Positions 9,328 through 17,356 of a stretch of DNA of 64,000 bases are shown piece after piece. The DNA is taken from the NCBI GenBank assembly GCA_029561145.1, contig JAKQJM010000066.1:1-64000 (forward strand). The letters run 5' to 3'. Below the pieces are notes generated by a model. The model saw only the letters and a list, made by a program, of their open reading frames with translations, was not told the DNA's origin and ran no database searches. The translations under genes were made by a program, and so were the position numbers. The number at the start of each line of letters is the position of its first letter. The first letter of the stretch is position 1. The stretch comes from Pseudomonadota bacterium. Its GTDB lineage: Bacteria > Pseudomonadota > Gammaproteobacteria > Xanthomonadales > Rhodanobacteraceae.

Positions 9328-10095
9328 ATGAAAGCAATCAAGTGGTTTTTCATCCTGCTCGTCATTGCGCTCGTCGTTGCCGGCGTGGTCGCGTGGACCC
9401 TGCCGGCCGATGTTGCCTATCGCCATCTCGCATCGAGGCTTGGCCCGGTTTCGCTGATCGGCATTCGCGGTACGGTGTGGGACGGGCACGCCGATGGCGT
9501 CAGCGTGTTCGGACGCGATCTCGGCGAACTTGACTGGCGTATCGACAAGGCCCCGTTGCTGATGCGCAGCGTGCATGCCGATCTGCGCATCCGTGGCGCC
9601 GACATCGATACCTCGGGTTTGCTCGAGCGCAATGCCTCGGGTGACATTCATGCGCGCGATGTGCGTTTCCGCGTGCCGGCCAGCTTGTTTGCGCCGGCGC
9701 TCGACGTGCCATCGCTGAAACTGCTCGGCAGCGTCAGTGGAACGTTCAGCCGTCTCGTCATGGTCGATGGCCTGGTCACCGAAGCCGGCGGATCGGCGCA
9801 ATGGTCTGATGCCGGTGTCAGCGGCACCGCAGAGGCCCGCTTTTCCGACATCCTTGCCGAGTTCGCGACGCGGCCTGACGGCAGTATCGGCGGCACGCTG
9901 GCCGACGATGGAAACGGCAACCTCGAAGTCAACGGAACATTCAGCATCGCCGCAACAGGATTCCAGGCCGAGGCATTCCTGTCTGCGCGCGAGAATGATC
10001 CGCGCATACTCGAGGCCTTGCGCTATATCGGCCAGCCACAAGCAGATGGAAGTTCGCACCTGCTGATATCCGGCCAGTTGTTCAGGTTGTACTGA
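9328..10095 (+). CDS. gspN: Type II secretion system protein GspN
   Basis: Accessory type II secretion protein of 255 residues with an N-terminal signal-anchor (about 5-24) and a beta-rich periplasmic region. The early motif GIRGTVWDGHADGV matches GspN proteins, which in Xanthomonas (XpsN) contact the secretin. It starts 65 bp after gspM. A gspD secretin, which usually follows gspN in Xanthomonas, is not here; the next gene is a phosphatase. The remaining secretion genes must lie elsewhere if the system is complete. Confidence 0.85.
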   Translation: MKAIKWFFILLVIALVVAGVVAWTLPADVAYRHLASRLGPVSLIGIRGTVWDGHADGVSVFGRDLGELDWRIDKAPLLMRSVHADLRIRGADIDTSGLLERNASGDIHARDVRFRVPASLFAPALDVPSLKLLGSVSGTFSRLVMVDGLVTEAGGSAQWSDAGVSGTAEARFSDILAEFATRPDGSIGGTLADDGNGNLEVNGTFSIAATGFQAEAFLSARENDPRILEALRYIGQPQADGSSHLLISGQLFRLY

Positions 10096-10097
10096 GC

Positions 10098-10901
10098 GTG
10101 AGCCTGTCCGTTTCGTTTCTGGCCGACGCGCTCGCTGTCGCGCATCAGGCGGCCGACGCAGCCGGGCGCGTGATCCATGCGCGCTACGTTGCGCGTGATT
10201 TTTCCGTCGAGGCCAAGGACGACGCCACGCCGGTGACCGAGGCTGACCGCGAAGCGGAACTGGCGATTCGAGAGGTGATCCGCGCGGTATTCGCGCGGCA
10301 TGCGTTTCTCGGCGAGGAGCATGGGCGCGAGGGTGACAGCGAGTTCCTCTGGTTGATCGATCCAATCGATGGCACCAAGGCGTTTGTGCGTGGCTATCCG
10401 ATGTTTTCGACCCAGATCGCGCTGATGCACAAGGGCGAACTCGTGCTCGGCATGTCGGCTGCGCCTGAATATGGCGAACGTGCCTGGGCGGTGCGTGGTG
10501 GCGGCGCCTTCCTGGGTTCGAACGCGAGCGACGGACTGCCGCTCAAGGTTTCCGCAGCAATCGATTTCGGGCCGATGGCCGCGATATCGACCGGAAATCT
10601 CAAATCGATGGCAGGCGATGCCGCGCGCTGGAATGCGCTCGGTGGATTGGTCGGACGTGTCGGCCGCATTCGCGGCTATGGCGATTTCCTGCACTACCAT
10701 CTGCTCGCGCGCGGAGCGATCGACCTGGTCATCGAATCCGATCTGAATATCCTCGACATCGCGGCGCTTGTCGTCATCGTGCGCGAAGCGGGCGGTGTAT
10801 TCACGACCCTCGCCGGCGGACCGATCGACCTCGACACCCGCGATGCCCTGGCCGGAACGCGGGTGCTGCACCAGCAAGCGCTCGCCCTTTTCAATCCCTG
10901 A
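10098..10901 (+). CDS. Inositol monophosphatase family protein, histidinol-phosphatase-like
   Basis: Mg-dependent phosphomonoesterase of 267 residues. Metal-site motifs are complete: GEEHG (E73, E74), LIDPIDGTKAF (D88, D91, T93) and LNILDIAAL (D220). The pattern DPIDGTKAFVRGYPMFSTQIAL and the later GERAWAVRGGGAF resemble HisN-type histidinol-phosphatases more than SuhB, so histidinol phosphate is a plausible substrate; this cannot be fixed from sequence alone. It starts with GTG two bases after the gspN stop, so it probably shares that transcript. A second family member, cysQ, lies at 16118-16936. Confidence 0.85.
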   Translation: MSLSVSFLADALAVAHQAADAAGRVIHARYVARDFSVEAKDDATPVTEADREAELAIREVIRAVFARHAFLGEEHGREGDSEFLWLIDPIDGTKAFVRGYPMFSTQIALMHKGELVLGMSAAPEYGERAWAVRGGGAFLGSNASDGLPLKVSAAIDFGPMAAISTGNLKSMAGDAARWNALGGLVGRVGRIRGYGDFLHYHLLARGAIDLVIESDLNILDIAALVVIVREAGGVFTTLAGGPIDLDTRDALAGTRVLHQQALALFNP

Positions 10902-10946
10902 CGGTCGCCGTGGCCGGGCCGCCCCGGGGCGAAGGCGGGTCTTGCC

Positions 10947-11603
10947 CTAGTGCGGTGAGCGCTGCTTCATGCCGCTGCGCCATGCATACACCGCAGCCTG
11001 GGTACGATCACTGACATTCAGCTTGCCCAGCACGTTGCTGACGTGGGTCTTGACGGTTTTTTCGCCGATGCCGAGACGCTCGGCAATCATCTGGTTGCTG
11101 AGTCCCTCGGCGACCAGGGCGAGGGTCTCGCGTTCGCGCTGACTCAATGATTCGAGCGCGCCGCTGCCCGGTTCCACCCCGCGACGCATCGCATCCATCA
11201 AGCGGGCCGCAATGCGCGGATGCAGGACGGCTTCACCCTGCGCCGCCTTGCGCAGCGCGTCCGCCAGCGCGTCGGCGTCCACGTCCTTGAGCAGGCAGGA
11301 CAAGGCCCCGGCCTGCACGGCCGAGACGATCTGCTGCACGTCCTCGAACGAGGTCAGCAGGACGACTTCGGTCTTCGGGCTGGCCGCGCGGATCGCCCGG
11401 GTCGCCTCGATGCCGCCACCCGGCATGACCAGATCGACCAGGGCAACATCGGGCGCATGCAGGTTGCACAACGAAACCGCAGTCGCAGCATCGCCGGCTT
11501 CACCGACGATCGACAGATCGGCGTGGGTCTCCAGAAATCCGCGGATGCCCTGGCGGACGAGGTCGTGGTCGTCGGCGATGACGATGCGGATCGGCTTGTT
11601 CAT
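10947..11603 (-). CDS. NarL/LuxR-family response regulator
   Basis: DNA-binding response regulator of 218 residues. The receiver domain (1-120) has acidic residues D11/D12, phospho-acceptor D57 in LVDLVMPGG and the conserved lysine of LLKD. The C-terminal LuxR helix-turn-helix (about 152-210) contains LSQRERETLALVAEGLSN and the recognition helix region EKTVKTHVSNVLGKL. Its ATG overlaps the stop of the upstream sensor kinase gene by 4 bp, forming a two-component operon. The pair lies divergently from a TonB-dependent receptor, a possible target. The signal is unknown. Confidence 0.94.
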   Translation of the reverse strand: MNKPIRIVIADDHDLVRQGIRGFLETHADLSIVGEAGDAATAVSLCNLHAPDVALVDLVMPGGGIEATRAIRAASPKTEVVLLTSFEDVQQIVSAVQAGALSCLLKDVDADALADALRKAAQGEAVLHPRIAARLMDAMRRGVEPGSGALESLSQRERETLALVAEGLSNQMIAERLGIGEKTVKTHVSNVLGKLNVSDRTQAAVYAWRSGMKQRSPH

Positions 11604-13060
11604 CGGTTTACCTCGGTCTTGAAGCTGACGGCGACGCGGGTCCCGCTCGCCGCCGTGCTGACAAATTCGAAACGCCCGCCAGGCAGGGCTTCAGCGCGTT
11701 CGCGCATGTTGCGCAAGCCCATGCCGCCGGTCGCGTCCTCTGCTGCACCACGGCCATTATCGGCGATGACGAGGCTGACGCGTTCCGCCGTGCGGCGGAG
11801 GCTCACATCGACGTGTTGCGCGCCACTGTGACGCAGGACGTTGGATAGTGCTTCGTCGATGATGCGCAACAGCGAGTCTTCGATACCGGTTGCCTGCGCC
11901 GGAATGTCGTCGATATCGAAACCGAGCGTGGCCCCGCTGGTGTGCGCCCAGTCGCTGGCGCGCATGCGCAGGCGCTCCGCGAACGGAAGTTCGGCGTCGG
12001 AGGCGCGCATCTCGTCAAGGATCTGGCCGAGTTCCTGCTGGATCTGCTGGGTAAGGCGCTGGGCGAGTTCAAGACGCTCGCCACCCGAGCCTTCCCCAAG
12101 CATGCGGCGCGCGGTGGCCAACTGCAGGTTCAAGGCAAATGCCTTTTGCTTGACCGTATCGTGCAGATCGCGCGCGAGTCGCTGGCGCTCGGCCAGTGTC
12201 GCCAACTGCGCACGTGATCGCAGCAGTCCTTTCAGATCGAGTGCCATGCCATCGAGCATGTCCGACAATCCGCCAATCTCGTCGCGCGAATGATCGTCGA
12301 TTCGACCGGAGAAATCACCGCGGCTCCAGGCTGTTGCGGCGCGGCCGATCCGGCTCAGGCGGCGGGTGACCCAGGCCGCAAGAAAAAGCGAGGAGGCGAG
12401 GCCGAAAACGACCAGAAAAGCGAATACCGTCGGCGATTCGAAACTCGAATCAACCAGCAGGTGTCGCCATGGTGGCGGTACCCGCAATTCGACGAACAGC
12501 CAGCCGAGATGAGCTCCGCTCGCATCGTGCATTGGAACGAGGATGCGCTGGATCGTGAACGTCGTGTCGCCACCCGAAAGCCTGCGGGGGCTGGAATCCG
12601 ATCCGGATCGGGTGGTCGCGATTTCGGACTGGCTTGGCAGGTCGAGGGCCCACTGCGCGTTGCCCTGGGTCCGCGCAAGCAGTGTCGCGTCGTGACCAAG
12701 GATTGCCGCGCCGAGCGGAACATCACTCAGTTCGAGAAGGATGTAGGACTCGTCGGGAGTCAGCCCGCCGCGGGGTTGCTGCAGGCGCAGGATCCAGCCG
12801 TCGAGCCAGACCTGGAGTGGCAGCGTGTTTTTCGCGTCGCGGCCATGCAATTGCGACCAATGCTGACGCAGTTCGTGCGCTCCCTTGTCCGCGGCACCCT
12901 CGAGGCTGCCATCCTTTACGCCACCGACGAAGCGCTGGAACTCATAGGTGAGGATCACCGATTCGACAATGACCAGCGTCGGCAGCGAGAGCAGCAGGTA
13001 GAACAGGGCGAGCTTTGAAACCAGGCCTCGCAGGCGAGGGCGAAACACGCTCATGGTCAT
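11600..13060 (-). CDS. HisKA_3-type sensor histidine kinase
   Basis: Membrane sensor kinase of about 486 residues, partner of the adjacent NarL-type regulator. An N-terminal transmembrane helix (about 16-40) precedes a periplasmic sensor domain of roughly 165 residues. A second helix (about 212-232) leads into a HAMP linker, the HisKA_3 dimerisation helix with LARDLHDTVKQKAF (phospho-accepting H300) and an ATPase domain with DEALSNVLRH, ADNGRGA and GGMGLRNMRERAE. I place the start at ATG 13060; ATG 13054 is equally possible and an upstream GTG-type extension is not needed. The sensor domain matches nothing I can name. Confidence 0.9.
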   Translation of the reverse strand: MTMSVFRPRLRGLVSKLALFYLLLSLPTLVIVESVILTYEFQRFVGGVKDGSLEGAADKGAHELRQHWSQLHGRDAKNTLPLQVWLDGWILRLQQPRGGLTPDESYILLELSDVPLGAAILGHDATLLARTQGNAQWALDLPSQSEIATTRSGSDSSPRRLSGGDTTFTIQRILVPMHDASGAHLGWLFVELRVPPPWRHLLVDSSFESPTVFAFLVVFGLASSLFLAAWVTRRLSRIGRAATAWSRGDFSGRIDDHSRDEIGGLSDMLDGMALDLKGLLRSRAQLATLAERQRLARDLHDTVKQKAFALNLQLATARRMLGEGSGGERLELAQRLTQQIQQELGQILDEMRASDAELPFAERLRMRASDWAHTSGATLGFDIDDIPAQATGIEDSLLRIIDEALSNVLRHSGAQHVDVSLRRTAERVSLVIADNGRGAAEDATGGMGLRNMRERAEALPGGRFEFVSTAASGTRVAVSFKTEVNR

Positions 13061-13323
13061 CACGGAAGCACAGGTGGATGCCAAGCATAACGGCTGAGGA
13101 TCGCAACGGGCGGAATCGGCAAGGTCCCTGGCTGGATCGCGGGGGTAGCGGATGGCGGTCGATGGCGCGGATCGGTCCGGCCAATCAAGGGCGGCAAATG
13201 CGCGGTCGCTGTTCAGTCTTGCGGGGGATTGCGCATGCGCCGGGAGGTGGTTACCGGACGGTGGAATGCGGCGCAGACTCCGCCGCTGTCCGTCTGGACA
13301 TTGACTCTAGCCGAGGTCCCGCC

Positions 13324-15447
13324 ATGCGTCAGATCCTGCCCCGCAACGTCTTTCATCTCGCCATCTTCACAAGCCTGGGCCTGGTCGGCATTCCCGCCCA
13401 CGCCGAGGATCCCACGACACTCGAACCGGTTGAAGTGACCACCTCGAAGGTTCCAGTGGCGCTCAGCAATGTCGCCGCCAATGTCAGTGTTGTTTCGGGT
13501 GAGGAGCTGCGGCGGCGTGGCGCGAACGATTTGCGCACCGCACTTTCCCTCGTCGCGGGGGTCGATATCGCTCCGGGCGGAGACGGTGGCCCGGCTTCCT
13601 CGGTGCCCGCGCTTTGGGGTCTGCGCGAGTTTGACGCGTTCCTGTTGGTGGTTGACGGAATCCCGTCCGGCGGTGCATTCACTCCCGCATTGGCTACCCT
13701 GAATCTCGCCAACGTCGAACGCATCGAAATCCTCAAGGGTGCCGCGCCGGTCAGCTATGGCGCGACGAGCTTCGTCGGCGTGATCCATGTGATCCACTAC
13801 GCTGCCGGTGCGGGTGCCACGCGCTTCGAGTTTGGCATCGGCAGTCGCGGAAGCGCACATCTTGCGGCGGCGATACCACTGGCTGAACCCGGTGCCGCAT
13901 GGGCGCAGTCGATCCTTTTCGACGCCGACAAGACCGAGCTCAAATCCGATCGATCCGGCTGGGACCGTGCGCATGTGCTTTATCGCGGTGCCGGCCAGCT
14001 GGGCGAAGGCGAGTTCACCGTGGATGCCGACTACACATCATTGAGCCAGGATCCGGTCAGCCCGCATCCACGCGAAGCGGGCGTTCTCACGGATCGATTT
14101 CCGCTGGATGGAAATATCAATCCGCGCGGCGCGAAGCAGGACGAGGACCGTGGCCAGCTCGCATTCGGCTATGTCATGCCGACCGGTATCGGCGACTGGA
14201 GCACACGCCTCGCCGTCGCGCGATCGAACGCGGACACCGTGCGTGGATTCCTGCGCGAGGATTTTGCCGACGATGGCATCACTCCGAATGCCGACGGCTA
14301 CCAGCAGAATGTGCATCGCACAGAACTCTATCTCGACAGCCACGTAGCGACACCGCTAAGCGACGGGACGATGCTCGTATGGGGTGTCGATCATCTTTAC
14401 GGCAAGGGCGACCAGGACAGCCAGAACTTCGAATATGCGACTTTCGCAGATGGCTCCAACGTGCCGGACTGGCGGACCCTGCCGATCGACGAGACCACGC
14501 ACCTCGATGACAAGCGCAATTTCACCGGTGTGTACGCCGATCTCAACGTGGCCGTGACCGACGCCTGGCGCATTGAAGCGGGGTTGCGCTACAACCATAC
14601 GAGCGAGAAGCGCAACGGCTTTGGCGTCGATCTGACCGGCGACGAGCCGGAATTGTTCGAAGTCGGCAGCGAGCACCGCAGCGACAATCGATTGTCCGGC
14701 GCGCTTGGCACAAGCTTCCGTTTCTGGCAGGACGGCAGCGACTACCTGACCGGCTATGCCAGCTATCGAAATACGTTCAAGCCGGCGGTCATCGATTTTG
14801 GACCCGAGCCTGAATCGGAGATCCTCGAACCGGAGGACGCGCAGAGTGGCGAGTTGGGCCTCAAGGGCCACAATCTGGACGGACGCTTCGAATGGGACGT
14901 GTCGGTGTTCCGCATGAATTTCCACAACCTCGTGGTCAGCCAGAATGTCGACGGCCTGCCGGGTCTGGCGAATGCCGGAAACGAGCGGTTCAAGGGTGCG
15001 GAGACCGAGTTGCGCTGGAACGTTGCCGACGGATTGAGCGTGCTCGGGAGCTATGCGTATCACGATGCGCGATTCGCCGACTATTCGCAGTTGTTCGGGG
15101 ATACGCTGACCCAGCTTGACGGCAAGCTGCTCGAAATGTCGCCCCAGCATATTGGTAGCGCGGGTGTCATCTACGGACATCAGAAAGGCCTGCGTGCAAA
15201 CCTCGTCGCGGGTCATGTCGGCTCCCGTTATCTCAACAAGCGGAACACCTCGCTGGCGGACTCCTACACCACGGTCGACGCCGGCATCGGTTACGCCTTC
15301 GATCGCTGGGAGCTGCGCCTGGATGGCTACAACCTGAGTGATCGACGCGATCCGGTCGCCGAAAGCGAGCTTGGCGATGCGCAGTATTACCGGCTGCAGG
15401 CGCGTTCGTATTTCCTGACCGCGCGGCTCGATCTCGGTTCGCACTGA
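13324..15447 (+). CDS. TonB-dependent outer-membrane receptor
   Basis: Outer-membrane gated transporter of 707 residues. A signal peptide (to about residue 27, AHAEDP) is followed by a TonB-box-like segment (LEPVEVTTSK), a plug domain with VERIEILKGAAPVSYGA (about 135-150) and a 22-strand type barrel ending in the aromatic-rich strand SYFLTARLDLG. Substrate (siderophore, vitamin, metal or sugar) cannot be told. The start is ATG 13324, just before the signal peptide, with GAGG upstream. It is divergent from the two-component pair and ends at a strong hairpin, so it is probably monocistronic. Confidence 0.92.
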   Translation: MRQILPRNVFHLAIFTSLGLVGIPAHAEDPTTLEPVEVTTSKVPVALSNVAANVSVVSGEELRRRGANDLRTALSLVAGVDIAPGGDGGPASSVPALWGLREFDAFLLVVDGIPSGGAFTPALATLNLANVERIEILKGAAPVSYGATSFVGVIHVIHYAAGAGATRFEFGIGSRGSAHLAAAIPLAEPGAAWAQSILFDADKTELKSDRSGWDRAHVLYRGAGQLGEGEFTVDADYTSLSQDPVSPHPREAGVLTDRFPLDGNINPRGAKQDEDRGQLAFGYVMPTGIGDWSTRLAVARSNADTVRGFLREDFADDGITPNADGYQQNVHRTELYLDSHVATPLSDGTMLVWGVDHLYGKGDQDSQNFEYATFADGSNVPDWRTLPIDETTHLDDKRNFTGVYADLNVAVTDAWRIEAGLRYNHTSEKRNGFGVDLTGDEPELFEVGSEHRSDNRLSGALGTSFRFWQDGSDYLTGYASYRNTFKPAVIDFGPEPESEILEPEDAQSGELGLKGHNLDGRFEWDVSVFRMNFHNLVVSQNVDGLPGLANAGNERFKGAETELRWNVADGLSVLGSYAYHDARFADYSQLFGDTLTQLDGKLLEMSPQHIGSAGVIYGHQKGLRANLVAGHVGSRYLNKRNTSLADSYTTVDAGIGYAFDRWELRLDGYNLSDRRDPVAESELGDAQYYRLQARSYFLTARLDLGSH

Positions 15448-15460
15448 GTCCGGCCCAATA

Positions 15461-15499
15461 CCGAATCCTCGACCCGGCATGCACAGGTCGAGGATTCGG
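15461..15499 (+). terminator. Long perfect hairpin after the TonB receptor gene
   Basis: CCGAATCCTCGACC at 15461-15474 and GGTCGAGGATTCGG at 15486-15499 form a perfect 14-bp stem with an 11-base loop, 13 bp after the receptor stop. There is no T tract, so it is either a terminator helped by other factors or an RNA-stabilising 3' hairpin. Confidence 0.6.
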
Positions 15500-15545
15500 C
15501 GCCCGCATCGTCGGGACACAATGCCTGCACGATGACCCGTCCGGT

Positions 15546-15551
15546 TACAAT
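15546..15551 (+). promoter_or_regulatory. -10 element immediately upstream of nudE
   Basis: TACAAT ends six bases before the nudE ATG at 15558. A transcript initiated about seven bases downstream of this hexamer would start at or next to the ATG, suggesting a leaderless mRNA. The -35 region around 15522-15528 is weak. Confidence 0.4.
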
Positions 15552-15557
15552 CCGGAC

Positions 15558-16121
15558 ATGCGCAAGAAACCTCCGATCGTGCTGGCGACACGCCTCGTCG
15601 AACAAAGCCGCTTCCTTCGCGCCGAACAGATCGACCTCGAGTTTTCCAATGGTGAACGTCGTACCCACGAGCGCCTGCGGGCCTCGGGATTCGGAGCGGT
15701 CATCATGGTGCCGATGCGCGATGACGATACCGTCCTGCTCGTACGCGAATACGCCACTGGCATAGGGTCCTACGAGCTCGGCCTGCCGAAAGGTCGTCTC
15801 GATCGCGATGAAACCGTCGAGCAGGGAGCCAATCGCGAACTCAAGGAGGAGGTCGGCTACGGCGCGCGCGAATTGCACGTTCTTGCCACCCTGTCGCTGT
15901 CGCCAACCTACATGAGTGCCATGACCCATGTCGTGCTGGCGCGCGACCTGTATCCGGAGCGCCTGCAGGGCGACGAGCCAGAGGAACTCGAAGTCGTGCC
16001 GTGGAAATTGAGCGAACTGCATACCTTGCTGCAGGATCCCGAGGTCAGCGAGGGGCGCTCGATCGCGGCGCTGTTCATCGCGCGCGAGTACCTTGCGGGC
16101 CGCTACAGACCGGCACGATGA
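15558..16121 (+). CDS. nudE: ADP compounds hydrolase NudE
   Basis: Nudix hydrolase of 187 residues acting on ADP-ribose, Ap3A and NADH-type ADP compounds. The Nudix box is complete: G79-x5-E85-x7-R93-E94-x2-E97-E98-x-G100, within GRLDRDETVEQ and REL-KEEVGY. Long stretches such as DLEFSNG, YELGLPKG and LYPE-LQGDEPEEL closely follow E. coli NudE (186 residues). It overlaps cysQ by 4 bp. Both enzymes remove adenosine-phosphate by-products, so the pairing is functionally sensible. No ribosome binding site is visible because the -10 element abuts the start. Confidence 0.94.
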   Translation: MRKKPPIVLATRLVEQSRFLRAEQIDLEFSNGERRTHERLRASGFGAVIMVPMRDDDTVLLVREYATGIGSYELGLPKGRLDRDETVEQGANRELKEEVGYGARELHVLATLSLSPTYMSAMTHVVLARDLYPERLQGDEPEELEVVPWKLSELHTLLQDPEVSEGRSIAALFIAREYLAGRYRPAR

Positions 16122-16936
16122 ACCTGGAAGAACTGGTTCCCGGTGTTTGCGTCATCGCCCGCCGTGCAGCGGACGCGATACTCGCCGTGTATGACAGCGA
16201 GTTCGCGGTGCAACACAAGGATGATCGCTCACCGTTGACGGCGGCCGACCTTGCCGCCCACCAGACCATCGTTGACGGCCTGCAAGAGCTGACGCCGGAG
16301 TGGCCGGTGCTTTCCGAGGAATCGGCAGCGATAGGCTGGGACGAGCGTCGCCAATGGACGCGCTACTGGCTCGTCGATCCGCTCGACGGCACGCGCGAAT
16401 TCATCAAGCGCAATGGCGAGTTCACGGTCAACATTGCCCTGATCGAGGATCACGTCCCGGTACTCGGCGTCGTGCAGGTGCCTGTCACCGGCGAGATTGC
16501 ATGGGCCTGGCAGGGCGGTGGCGCGTGGATCGCGATCGGCAACGGTGAAGCGCGTCGCTGCCGCACGCGTTCGCGCGCGAACCCGCTGATCGTCGCCGGC
16601 AGCCGATCGCACGCCAATCCCCGCCTGCTCACGATGCTGGAAAAGCTCGGTCCGCACGAGGTCAAGCCGCTCGGTTCATCCCTCAAGTTCCTGCGCATCA
16701 CCGCGGCCGAGGCGGATCTCTACGTGCGCCTCGGGCCCACATCCGAATGGGACACCGCGGCCGCCCAGTGCGTACTCGAGCAAGCCGGCGGGGCGGTCAC
16801 CGACCTCGACGGGATGCCGTTGCGCTACAACACCCGGGAATCCCTGCTCAATCCCGAATTCATGGCCTGGGGTGATCCGGGCGGAGCTTGGGTGGAAGCG
16901 CTTTCCTGCCCGGATCCTGACTGCGCGAGAGACTGA
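16118..16936 (+). CDS. cysQ: 3'(2'),5'-bisphosphate nucleotidase CysQ
   Basis: Removes the 3'-phosphate from adenosine 3',5'-bisphosphate (PAP), the by-product of sulfate assimilation and of phosphopantetheine transfer. The 272 residues show the Li-sensitive phosphatase motifs LSEES (E67, E68), LVDPLDGTREFI (D87, D90, T92) and SEWDTAAAQCVLEQAGG near the C-terminus. DGTREFIKRNGEFTVNIAL is typical of CysQ as opposed to SuhB or HisN. The start is ATG 16118, overlapping the nudE stop; the frame extends further up inside nudE without support. Confidence 0.93.
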   Translation: MNLEELVPGVCVIARRAADAILAVYDSEFAVQHKDDRSPLTAADLAAHQTIVDGLQELTPEWPVLSEESAAIGWDERRQWTRYWLVDPLDGTREFIKRNGEFTVNIALIEDHVPVLGVVQVPVTGEIAWAWQGGGAWIAIGNGEARRCRTRSRANPLIVAGSRSHANPRLLTMLEKLGPHEVKPLGSSLKFLRITAAEADLYVRLGPTSEWDTAAAQCVLEQAGGAVTDLDGMPLRYNTRESLLNPEFMAWGDPGGAWVEALSCPDPDCARD

Positions 16937-17356
16937 AGCCTGGCGTGCCGGCGACCGGCAGCTTCGGCGTTACCGGCGCAAGCACTATCCGTCGAGGATC
17001 CCCCGGGCACGACCCGGCTGCGCCCGCACGGGCGCAATCGCCGCCAGCCAGCCCCGCTTGCCATCGACGCTGCCAGAGCGCGACCGGTAACGGGCATGAA
17101 TCCTGCATTCAATCAGGGGCCTGGCACTGCGGACGGATTCGCGGAGGCAGCCATCGTCGTATCGACCTTCGCGCACTCGCGAAAGTGGACGGATGCGACG
17201 AAAACTGTCCGGTGCGCCAATGATGGCTGCCGGAAACTGGCGGGATCCGGGGGAAATCACTCGTTGAAGCGCTCTTCGGCGCCCGATCGCGGCCGACCGG
17301 GTGCCTGCGCGTGGCGTGGTCCGGGCCTGGTTACGATCCTGACTGAGTGACGATCC
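16937..17356 (+). other. 420-bp intergenic region without a convincing gene
   Basis: No credible gene is visible on either strand. A short GC palindrome at 17019-17036 (TGCGCCCG, 2 bases, CGGGCGCA) may end the nudE-cysQ transcript. TTCGCG-N4-CGCGAA lies near 17168-17183. TACGAT at 17332-17337 is a possible -10 element for the downstream signalling gene, without a good -35 partner. Confidence 0.4.

Noticed and set aside
17096-17350. A possible 84-codon gene upstream of the GGDEF-EAL gene
   Set aside because: No ribosome binding site, no recognisable motif and unlikely composition; the stretch is better described as intergenic.
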